A DNA stretch of 64,000 nucleotides from APNM01 sp040361335 (GTDB lineage Bacteria > Pseudomonadota > Gammaproteobacteria > Nevskiales > Salinisphaeraceae): contig NZ_APNM01000004.1 in NCBI RefSeq assembly GCF_040361335.1, forward strand, positions 62,001 to 126,000, read 5' to 3'. This document shows positions 8,903 through 15,988 of the stretch, piece after piece. Position 1 is the first letter of the stretch. Each line of letters starts with the position of its first letter. The translations under genes and the position numbers were made by a program. The notes below the pieces were generated by a model. That model ran no database searches. It worked only from the letters and a program-made list of their open reading frames with translations, and was not told the DNA's origin.

Positions 8903-9115
8903 AATCACAAAGACATAAACCACAGAGGCACAGAGACACAGAGGGAGGAATTGGTTCCTCTCCCTTCTAACGCCCTATGCCCCTGTGACTTTGTGGTTTG
9001 ATTTCCCTATACGGATTAAAGGCGAAGACATGAACCACGGCGGCACGGAGACACAGAGAAATAATTTTTATTCTCTCCTTCTTAATGCTCTGTGCCTCCG
9101 TGCCTCTGTGGTTAA
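8903..9115. repeat. Two CACAGAG-type inverted-repeat elements in tandem, nuoE/nuoF gap
   Basis: Element one has arms 8917-8943 (AAACCACAGAGGCACAGAG) and 8973-8999 (ends GACTTTGTGGTTT), with extra partial copy AATCACAAAGACAT just before it. Element two has arms 9032-9058 (GAACCACGGCGGCACGGAG) and 9088-9115 (ends GCCTCTGTGGTTAA). The linker between them (9001-9031) resembles the linker at 8304-8337. The right arm ends 8 nt before the nuoF ATG. Confidence 0.88.
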
Positions 9116-9123
9116 CAACTGAT

Positions 9124-10404
9124 ATGGAAAAGGTGCTGACGAAGAACATACGCGACGACCGCGAGCCGCTGTGGCTGGCCGACTACGAGGCCGCCGGCGG
9201 CTACCGGGCGTTGCGCAAGGCATTGGCGGAATTCGAGCCCCAGGCGCTGACACAGCTCGTGAAGGACGCCAACCTGCGCGGGCGCGGCGGCGCCGGGTTC
9301 CCGGCCGGCATGAAATGGAGCTTCATGCCGCGGTTCGAGGCCGACGATCCCGAGCGGCCGCCCTATGTCTACCTGGTCGCCAACGCCGACGAGATGGAGC
9401 CCGGTACCTTCAAGGACCGGCTGCTGATGGAAGGCGACCCGCACCAGTTCGTGGAAAGCCTGATCATCAGCAGCTACGCCATCGGCGCCAACCGCTGCTA
9501 TGTCTTCCTGCGCGGCGAGTACGTGGGCTGCGCGCGGCGCCTGGAGCGCGCCATCGCCGAGGCCGAGGAAGCCGGCTACCTGGGCGAGCATATCCTGGGC
9601 ACGGATTTCTCCCTGCGCATCCGGCTGCACATGAGCGCGGGCCGCTATATCTGCGGCGAGGAGACCGCCCTGCTCTCGGCCCTGGAAGGCAAGCGCGCGG
9701 TGCCCCGCTCCAAGCCGCCGTTTCCGGCGCAGAGCGGCCTGTTCGGGCGTCCGACCACGGTCAACAACGTCGAGACCCTGTGCAACGTGCCGCACATCGT
9801 GCTCAACGGGGTCGACTGGTACAAATCACTCGGCCGCCACAAGGACGCCGGCACCAAGCTCTTCGGCGCCTCCGGCCATGTCGCGAAACCCGGCCTGGTG
9901 GAACTGCCCCTGGGCACCCCCCTGGGCGAGCTGATCGAGGAGCACTTCGGCGGCGTACGCGAGGGCCGCGCCCTCAAGGCCGTGCTGCCGGGCGGCGGCT
10001 CCACGCCCATGCTCACCCGCGAGCACTGGGATACGCCCATGGATTTCGAGGGCTGCGGCGCCGCCGGCAGCCGACTGGGCACCGGCACCATGGTGGTGAT
10101 CGACGAGACCACGCCCATCGTCGGCGTGCTCAAGAACCTGGAGCAGTTCTACGCCCAGGAATCCTGCGGCTGGTGCACCCCCTGCCGCGACGGCCTGCCC
10201 TGGACCGCCCGCCTGCTCGCCGGCCTGGAGGCCGGCAACGGCCGGCCCGGCGATATCGACCTGCTGGCCATGCACTGCAAGTTCCTGGGGCCGGGCAAGA
10301 CCTTCTGCGCCCACGCGCCCGGCGCGATCGGGCCGCTGGAGAGCGCACTGACCTATTTCCGCGACGAGCTGGAAGCCTTGATACCCGAGGTGACGGAAGC
10401 ATGA
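9124..10404 (+). CDS. nuoF: NADH-quinone oxidoreductase subunit F
   Basis: The 51-kDa-type subunit that binds NADH and FMN and passes electrons to cluster N3. Motifs in order: RGRGGAGFPAGMKW (NADH/FMN), YICGEETALLSALEG, and the 4Fe-4S set SCGWCTPCRDG with the last Cys in GKTFCAHAPG. 426 residues. I start at the ATG at 9124 (MEKVLTKNIR); an in-frame ATG at 9085 would translate the repeat arm (CASVPLWLTT) and is rejected. No Shine-Dalgarno is seen because the repeat arm occupies that position. Confidence 0.96.
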   Translation: MEKVLTKNIRDDREPLWLADYEAAGGYRALRKALAEFEPQALTQLVKDANLRGRGGAGFPAGMKWSFMPRFEADDPERPPYVYLVANADEMEPGTFKDRLLMEGDPHQFVESLIISSYAIGANRCYVFLRGEYVGCARRLERAIAEAEEAGYLGEHILGTDFSLRIRLHMSAGRYICGEETALLSALEGKRAVPRSKPPFPAQSGLFGRPTTVNNVETLCNVPHIVLNGVDWYKSLGRHKDAGTKLFGASGHVAKPGLVELPLGTPLGELIEEHFGGVREGRALKAVLPGGGSTPMLTREHWDTPMDFEGCGAAGSRLGTGTMVVIDETTPIVGVLKNLEQFYAQESCGWCTPCRDGLPWTARLLAGLEAGNGRPGDIDLLAMHCKFLGPGKTFCAHAPGAIGPLESALTYFRDELEALIPEVTEA

Positions 10405-10411
10405 AAATCAT

Positions 10412-10563
10412 AAACCACAGAGACGCAGAGGCACAGAGTGTTTCAGGGGCAAGAAGAATGAACCGGAAAGACGCTAAGTTTTTATTTTTCAGTCATTTTT
10501 CTTCTTTTCCTCTTTGCAATTAAAAATCTCCTCAACCTCTGTGCCTCTGTGTCTCTGTGGTTA
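10412..10563. repeat. CACAGAG-type inverted-repeat element, nuoF/nuoG gap
   Basis: Arms 10412-10438 (AAACCACAGAGACGCAGAG) and 10537-10563 (ends GTGTCTCTGTGGTTA) pair with one internal mismatch and one at the tip. The interior (about 98 nt) is AT-rich compared with the host and shows no ORF. The left arm starts 8 nt after the nuoF stop and the right arm ends 12 nt before the nuoG ATG. Confidence 0.9.
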
Positions 10564-10575
10564 GCGTTTTGAAAC

Positions 10576-13233
10576 ATGGCAAAAGTCTATATAGACAATA
10601 AGGCGTTCGAGGCCGACGAGCGCGACAACCTGCTCAAGGTCGCGCTGTCCGAGGGCTTCGACCTGCCCTATTTCTGCTGGCATCCCTGCCTGGACTCGGT
10701 GGGCGCCTGCCGGCAGTGCGCGGTCAAGCAGTACAAGGACGAGGACGACACCCAAGGCAGCGTGGTCATGGCCTGCATGACGCCGGCGGCCGACGGCACC
10801 CGCATCGCCATCGACGAACCCGAGGTGCGGGATTTCCGGGCCAGCATCGTCGAATGGCTGATGATCAACCACCCGCACGACTGCCCGGTCTGCGAGGAAG
10901 GCGGCGAATGCCACCTCCAGGACATGACCCTGATGACCGGCCACACCCGGCGGCGCTACCGCGGCACCAAGCGCACCCATCGCAACCAGAACCTGGGGCC
11001 GTTCATCAGCCACGAGATGAACCGCTGCATCGCCTGTTACCGCTGCGTGCGCTACTACCGCGACTATGCCGGCGGCGACGACCTGGAGGCCCTGGGTCCG
11101 CACGATCACGTGTACTTCGGGCGCCAGACCGACGGCCCGCTGGAGAGCCCGTTCTCCGGCAACCTCGCGGAGGTCTGCCCCACCGGGGTGTTCACCGACA
11201 AGACCCTGGGCGCGCACTACACCCGCAAATGGGACATGCAGGCCGCGCCCGGCATCTGCACGCACTGCTCGCTGGGCTGCAACACCAGCCCCGGCGAGCG
11301 CAAGGGCGTGCTCAAGCGTGTCCAGAACCGCTACCACGGCGAGATCAACGGTTACTTCCTGTGCGACCGGGGGCGATTCGGCGCCGGCTTCGTGAACCGC
11401 GACGACCGCCCGCGCACGCCCCTGCTGCGCGACGGCGACAGCCTGCGCGCCGCCGCCGAGGACGAGGCGCTGGAACGTATCCGCGCCATGCTGCACGACA
11501 GCCGCGGCGTGGTCGGGATCGGTTCGCCGCGGGCCAGCCTGGAGAGCAACCACGCCCTGCGCCGGCTGATCGGCGAAGCCAATTTCGCCACCGGCATGGG
11601 CGCCCGCGAGCAAGCCCTCACCGCACTCGCCCTGGATATCCTGCGGGCCGGGCCGGCACGCATCGCCACCCTGCGCGAGACCGAGTCCTGCGACGCCGTG
11701 CTGGTACTGGGCGAGGACCCGACCCACACCGCCCCGCGCCTGGCCCTGTCCCTGCGCCAGTCGGTGCGCAACGCCGCGCGCCGGATCGCCGAGGCCCACG
11801 GCATCCCGCGCTGGCACGACCGCGCCGTGCGCGACATCGCCGGCGACGCCCTCAGCCCGCTGCACATCGCGGCGCCCGCCGCCACCGACTTGGACGACGT
11901 CGCCACGGCGCGCCACCCGGCGGACGCGGACGGCGCCGCCCGGCTCGGCTTCGCCGTGGCCCACCGGCTCGACGCCGACGCCCCCGAGCCCGACGGCCTG
12001 GACGACACCGAGCGCGCCGCCGCGGACACCATCGCCGCGGCCCTGCGCGGCGCCGAGCGGCCGTTGGTGGTGGCCGGCACCGCCGCCGGCAGCGAAGCGG
12101 TGCTGCGCGCCGCCGGCCAGGTCGCCCGGGCCCTCGGCGAACGCGGCCGCCTGTTCCTGACCCTGAACGAATGCAACAGCGCCGGCGCCGCCCTGCTCGG
12201 CGGCCTGGACGTGGACGCCGCCCTGCGGCGGGTGATCGACGGCGAGACCGATACCCTGGTGGTGGTCGAGAACGATCTCTACCGCCGGGCACCGGCCGAC
12301 CTCGTGGACGCCGCCCTGGACGCGGCGCGGCACCTGATCGTGATCGACCACAGCGCCCAACCCACCGCCGCGCGCGCCGACGCCGTGCTGCCCGCCGGCA
12401 GTTTCGCCGAGGCCGACGGCACCCTGGTCAACAACGAAGGGCGCGCCCAACGCTTCTTCCAGGTCTACGTCCCCCATGGCGGGGCCATCCGCGAGGCCTG
12501 GCGTTGGTGCGACCTGCTGAGCGGCGTCCCCGAGCGCGCCCTGGATGCGCATATCCGCGACATCGAGGGGGACTGTCCAACGCTCGCGGGCATCGCCGAC
12601 GCCGCCCCCGGCGCCGATTTCCGGCTGGCGGGGATGCGCATGCCGCGCGCCCCCCACCGCTACTCGGGCCGGACCGCCATGTACGCCAACGAAAGCGTGC
12701 ACGAGCGTCCGCCCGTGCCCGATCCGGATTCCGCACTGGCCTATTCCATGGAGGGCTACCAGGGCGTGCGCCCGGCCGCCCTCACCGGCTTCGCCTGGGC
12801 ACCGCGCTGGAACTCCAACCAGCAGGCCATCGCCAAGTTCCAGGACGAGGTCGCCGGCCACCTGGCCGGCGGCGACCCCGGCGTGCGGCTGTTGGAGGCC
12901 GGACCCGGCGACGGCTATGCCGAGCCGCCCGAGCCGGCGGCACGCGCCCGCTGGCTGGCGGTACCCCGCCACCACATCTTCGGCGGCGAGCCGCTGTCAG
13001 CCGCCGCGCCGGCCATCGCCGAGCGCGCTCCGGCACCCTACGTCGCCTTGCACCCCGACGATGCTGCCGAGCTGGGCCTGGTCGAGGGCGAGACCTGGAC
13101 CTTCACGCTCGGCGGTACCGAACGCAGCCTGCCGGTCGCCCTCGACCCGAGCCTGCTTCGCGGTCGCGTGGGCGTGCCGGTGGGTCTCGGCGGGCACGCG
13201 GGGGTCGAGTTGCCCGGGGAGGTCACGGCATGA
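10576..13233 (+). CDS. nuoG: NADH-quinone oxidoreductase subunit G
   Basis: 885-residue large Fe-S subunit of the peripheral arm. N1b 2Fe-2S ligands are C34, C45, C48 and C67; the N5 set is in HPHDCPVCEEGGEC (H101, C103, C106, C112); N4 starts at NRCIACYRC (C151, C154, C157). The sequence ICTHCSLGC further on is the N7-type site. A molybdopterin-oxidoreductase-like domain fills the rest, including PAGSFAEADGTLVNNEGRAQ. The C-terminal end overlaps nuoH by ATGA. The start follows the repeat element without a visible Shine-Dalgarno. Confidence 0.95.
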   Translation: MAKVYIDNKAFEADERDNLLKVALSEGFDLPYFCWHPCLDSVGACRQCAVKQYKDEDDTQGSVVMACMTPAADGTRIAIDEPEVRDFRASIVEWLMINHPHDCPVCEEGGECHLQDMTLMTGHTRRRYRGTKRTHRNQNLGPFISHEMNRCIACYRCVRYYRDYAGGDDLEALGPHDHVYFGRQTDGPLESPFSGNLAEVCPTGVFTDKTLGAHYTRKWDMQAAPGICTHCSLGCNTSPGERKGVLKRVQNRYHGEINGYFLCDRGRFGAGFVNRDDRPRTPLLRDGDSLRAAAEDEALERIRAMLHDSRGVVGIGSPRASLESNHALRRLIGEANFATGMGAREQALTALALDILRAGPARIATLRETESCDAVLVLGEDPTHTAPRLALSLRQSVRNAARRIAEAHGIPRWHDRAVRDIAGDALSPLHIAAPAATDLDDVATARHPADADGAARLGFAVAHRLDADAPEPDGLDDTERAAADTIAAALRGAERPLVVAGTAAGSEAVLRAAGQVARALGERGRLFLTLNECNSAGAALLGGLDVDAALRRVIDGETDTLVVVENDLYRRAPADLVDAALDAARHLIVIDHSAQPTAARADAVLPAGSFAEADGTLVNNEGRAQRFFQVYVPHGGAIREAWRWCDLLSGVPERALDAHIRDIEGDCPTLAGIADAAPGADFRLAGMRMPRAPHRYSGRTAMYANESVHERPPVPDPDSALAYSMEGYQGVRPAALTGFAWAPRWNSNQQAIAKFQDEVAGHLAGGDPGVRLLEAGPGDGYAEPPEPAARARWLAVPRHHIFGGEPLSAAAPAIAERAPAPYVALHPDDAAELGLVEGETWTFTLGGTERSLPVALDPSLLRGRVGVPVGLGGHAGVELPGEVTA

Positions 13234-14201
13234 TCGAGCAGGAGACCCTCGCCGTCATCGGCACCGGCGCCCAGATCGCCGCCATCCTGGGCACCCTGGT
13301 CGCCTCCGCCGCGGGGCTGATCTGGGTGGAGCGGCGGCTGCTGGGGCTGTGGCAGGACCGTTACGGACCCAACCGGGCGGGGCCGTTCGGGGTGCTCCAA
13401 GTGCTGGCGGACATGATCAAGATCCTCACCAAGGAGGACTGGGTGCCGCCGTTCGCGGACCGGGCGGTGTTCGTGATCGCGCCCACCATCGTCATGTTCA
13501 CCACCCTGATGGCCTTCGCGGTGGTGCCGTTCGCACCGGGCCTGGGCGTGATCGATCTGAACGTGGGCCTGCTGTTCTTCCTGGCGATGACCTCGCTCGG
13601 CGTCTACTCGGTGGTCTTCGCCGCCTGGGCCTCGAACAACAAGTACGCCCTGCTCGGCGGGATGCGCACCGCCGCCCAGATGATCTCCTACGAGGTTTTC
13701 ATGGGCCTGTCGCTGTTGGGCGTGGTGATGCTGGCCGGCAGCTTCGACCTGCGCGCCATCGTCGAGGCCCAGGCCGGACTCTGGTACATCGTGCCGCAAT
13801 TCCTGGGTTTCGTGATCTTCCTGGTCGCCGGGATCGCCGAGACCCACCGCCTGCCCTTCGACCTGCCCGAGGCCGAACACGAGCTCACCGCCGGTTTCCA
13901 CACCGAGTACTCGGGCATGAAGTTCGGCATGTTCTTCGTCGGCGAGTACCTGGGCGTGGTCCTGATCTCGGCGATGATCACGGTGCTGTTCCTGGGCGGC
14001 TGGCACGGTCCCTGGCTGCCGGGCGCGGTCTGGTTCTCGCTCAAGACCACCCTATTCATCCTGCTGTTCGTGCTGCTGCGCGCCAGCCTGCCGCGGCCGC
14101 GCTACGACCAGCTCATGGCCTTCGGCTGGAAGGTGATGCTGCCCCTATCGCTGCTGAACATCGCCGTCACCGGCGCCGTTGTCGTGGGGATGCAGTCATG
14201 A
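13230..14201 (+). CDS. nuoH: NADH-quinone oxidoreductase subunit H
   Basis: 323-residue membrane subunit that links the quinone site to the proton-pumping arm; about eight TM helices. Conserved blocks: WVERRLLGLWQDRYGPNR, LQVLADMIKILTKEDWVP, and the quinone-site loop AETHRLPFDLPEAEHELTAG. The start overlaps the nuoG stop (ATGA) and is preceded by GGGGAGG. In contrast to the genes that follow repeat elements, it has a clear ribosome site. Confidence 0.96.
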   Translation: MIEQETLAVIGTGAQIAAILGTLVASAAGLIWVERRLLGLWQDRYGPNRAGPFGVLQVLADMIKILTKEDWVPPFADRAVFVIAPTIVMFTTLMAFAVVPFAPGLGVIDLNVGLLFFLAMTSLGVYSVVFAAWASNNKYALLGGMRTAAQMISYEVFMGLSLLGVVMLAGSFDLRAIVEAQAGLWYIVPQFLGFVIFLVAGIAETHRLPFDLPEAEHELTAGFHTEYSGMKFGMFFVGEYLGVVLISAMITVLFLGGWHGPWLPGAVWFSLKTTLFILLFVLLRASLPRPRYDQLMAFGWKVMLPLSLLNIAVTGAVVVGMQS

Positions 14202-14205
14202 ATGT

Positions 14206-14341
14206 GAACCACAGAGGCACAGGGACACAGAGGGCAAGAAGGTTGTTTGCCGTAACGGGAAGGCGGGACAGCGAGAATGCAATGTGCCTTCGTGGCGTCC
14301 CTATTCCTGATTTTCTCCGTGCCTCTGTGTCTCCGTGGTTA
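14206..14341. repeat. CACAGAG-type inverted-repeat element, nuoH/nuoI gap
   Basis: Arms 14206-14233 (GAACCACAGAGGCACAGGG) and 14315-14341 (ends GTGTCTCCGTGGTTA) pair with a few mismatches. The left arm begins 5 nt after the nuoH stop and the right arm ends 8 nt before the nuoI ATG. The interior of about 80 nt has no recognisable gene. Confidence 0.88.
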
Positions 14342-14349
14342 GTCAAACT

Positions 14350-14865
14350 ATGCTGAGTCATCTACGCACAATCTGGTTGGTCTTCCTGCACGCCTTCCGC
14401 AAGCGCGACACCGTGCAGTACCCCGAGGAGCGGCCGTACCTGCCGCCGCGTTACCGCGGCCGGATCGTGCTGTCGCGCGATCCCGACGGTCAGGAGCGCT
14501 GCGTGGCCTGCAACCTCTGCGCCGTCGCTTGTCCGGTGGACTGCATCGACGTGGTCAAGACCGAGGACGAGACCGGACGCTGGTATCCGGAAAGCTTCCG
14601 CATCAATTTCTCGCGCTGCATCTACTGCGGCTATTGCGAGGAGGCCTGTCCGACCTACGCCATACAGCTCACGCCGGACTTCGAGATGGGCGAGTTCGAC
14701 CGCCAGAACATGGTCTACGAGAAATCCGACCTGCTGATCAACGGCCCCGGCAAGTACCCCGGCTACAACTTCTACCGCGTCGCCGGCATGGCCGTGGGCG
14801 GCAAGGACAAGGGCGAGGCCGAGAACGAGGACAAACCCATCGACGTCAAATCATTGATGCCTTGA
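14350..14865 (+). CDS. nuoI: NADH-quinone oxidoreductase subunit I
   Basis: 171-residue ferredoxin-like subunit with clusters N6a and N6b: CVACNLCAVACPVDC and CIYCGYCEEACPTYA. It sits in the connecting region between NuoG and NuoB. The ATG at 14350 (MLSHLRTIWL) is chosen; an in-frame ATG 15 nt earlier would translate the edge of the repeat arm. No Shine-Dalgarno is visible. Confidence 0.95.
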   Translation: MLSHLRTIWLVFLHAFRKRDTVQYPEERPYLPPRYRGRIVLSRDPDGQERCVACNLCAVACPVDCIDVVKTEDETGRWYPESFRINFSRCIYCGYCEEACPTYAIQLTPDFEMGEFDRQNMVYEKSDLLINGPGKYPGYNFYRVAGMAVGGKDKGEAENEDKPIDVKSLMP

Positions 14866-14872
14866 AAAAAAT

Positions 14873-15008
14873 GAACCACAGAGACACAGAGGCACAGGGT
14901 TTTAAGAATGAAAAGCATCCGACGGACATTCGTGCATATTCCCGCAATGCCTTGCTCCTTTATCTTCAAAAACGCTTTTCCTCTGTGCCTCTGTGCCTCT
15001 GTGGTTAA
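14873..15008. repeat. CACAGAG-type inverted-repeat element, nuoI/nuoJ gap
   Basis: Arms 14873-14899 (GAACCACAGAGACACAGAGG) and 14981-15008 (ends GCCTCTGTGGTTAA) pair with few mismatches. The left arm begins 8 nt after the nuoI stop; the right arm ends 6 nt before the nuoJ ATG. The 81-nt interior is unrelated to that of the other copies as far as I can see. Confidence 0.9.
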
Positions 15009-15014
15009 TGCCTT

Positions 15015-15518
15015 ATGGAACTGACGTTCTACATCGCCGCCGCCGTCGCCACCGCCGCTACCTTCCTGGTGGTGGTCAGTCGCAATGCGGTGCACGCGCT
15101 GCTGTACCTGATCGTGTCGTTCCTGGCGCTGGCGACGGTGTTCTTCGTGCTCGGGGCGCCGTTCGCGGCGGCGCTGGAGGTGGTGGTCTACGCCGGCGCC
15201 ATCGTGGTGCTGTTCGTGTTCGTGGTGATGATGCTCAACGTCGCCGAGGCGGAATCCGCCTACCGGCGCCTGCTGGCGCCGGGCGCGTGGATCGGCCCAT
15301 CGCTGCTGGCCCTGGTGCTGTTCGTCGCCCTGGTCCGCGCCATCCTCGCCGGCGGCTTCGCCGATCCCAGCCTGGGCGAGATCGAATCGCGGATGGTCGG
15401 CGCCGTGCTCTACGGCCCCTACCTGCTGGCCGTCGAGCTCGCCGCCATGCTGCTGCTGGCCGGCTTCGTGGGGGCCTATCACCTGAGTCGGCGGGAGAAC
15501 GAGGAGGAGCGGGGGTGA
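15015..15518 (+). CDS. nuoJ: NADH-quinone oxidoreductase subunit J
   Basis: 167-residue membrane subunit with five predicted TM helices; the third helix block (ALEVVVYAGAIVVLFVFVVMML) carries the family's conserved VYAGAI(V)VLFVFVVMMLN pattern, which forms the pi-bulge helix in structures of complex I. The start follows a repeat element at 6 nt with no visible Shine-Dalgarno. The stop is followed by a different hairpin element. Confidence 0.95.
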   Translation: MELTFYIAAAVATAATFLVVVSRNAVHALLYLIVSFLALATVFFVLGAPFAAALEVVVYAGAIVVLFVFVVMMLNVAEAESAYRRLLAPGAWIGPSLLALVLFVALVRAILAGGFADPSLGEIESRMVGAVLYGPYLLAVELAAMLLLAGFVGAYHLSRRENEEERG

Positions 15519-15528
15519 AGAGCACACT

Positions 15529-15621
15529 GTTTCAGGTTTCGTGTTTCGGGTTTCGTGTTCGGCGCGCCCCGGCGTGGCGTTGTGGCTTTCATCACGAAAC
15601 ACGAAACCTGCAACACGAAAC
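15529..15621. repeat. Second hairpin family (TTTCGTGT type), nuoJ/nuoK gap
   Basis: CAGGTTTCGTGTTTCG at 15533-15548 is the exact reverse complement of 15595-15610, and each arm is extended by further degenerate TTTCGTGT units (GTTTCAGGTTTCGTG before, CAACACGAAAC after). The building principle (short direct repeats arranged as an inverted repeat) is the same as in the CACAGAG-type elements, but the sequence is unrelated. Confidence 0.85.
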
Positions 15622-15639
15622 GACACACGGAGTGGCCTG

Positions 15640-15954
15640 ATGCCCATAGCCGAAGTCCCGCTCGAACACAGCCTGCTCCTGGCCGCGGTCCTGTTCTCCC
15701 TCGGCCTGCTGGGGGTGCTCGTCCGCCGCAACATGATCTACATCCTGATCTGCATCGAGATCATGCTGAACGCCGCGGGGCTGGCCTTCATCGCCGCGGG
15801 CGCGCGCTGGGGCGGGGCCGACGGCCAGATCCTGTTCATCCTGGTGCTGACCGTCGCCGCGGCCAACGTCTCCGTCGGCCTGGCCCTGCTCCTGCAGATG
15901 CACCGGACCCATCGCAGCCTGGATACGGATGTATTGAGCGAGTTGAAGGGATGA
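15640..15954 (+). CDS. nuoK: NADH-quinone oxidoreductase subunit K
   Basis: 104-residue membrane subunit with three TM helices, homologous to MnhC/MrpC. It shows the buried glutamates of the family: ICIEIMLNAAGL (TM2) and the preceding GLLGVLVRRNMI helix. The ATG at 15640 (MPIAEVPLEHSL) is preceded by CGGAGTGGCCTG. An in-frame ATG at 15541 would translate the second-family hairpin and is rejected. Confidence 0.95.
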   Translation: MPIAEVPLEHSLLLAAVLFSLGLLGVLVRRNMIYILICIEIMLNAAGLAFIAAGARWGGADGQILFILVLTVAAANVSVGLALLLQMHRTHRSLDTDVLSELKG

Positions 15955-15988
15955 AGGTGGTGAGTCTTCGAGCAAAGCGAGGCGAGGC

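Noticed and set aside
10561..12975. 804-codon antisense ORF opposite nuoG, and similar long antisense ORFs (2908-5193, 6662-8095, 15836-17059, 55758-57911)
   Set aside because: Long shadow frames are expected in high-GC DNA; they lack family motifs and oppose well-identified genes.
8161..15010. Short ORFs of the type HRGTEAQRHR or CASVPLWL across the nuo gaps
   Set aside because: They are translations of the inverted-repeat arms in various frames and have no ribosome site or conservation signs.
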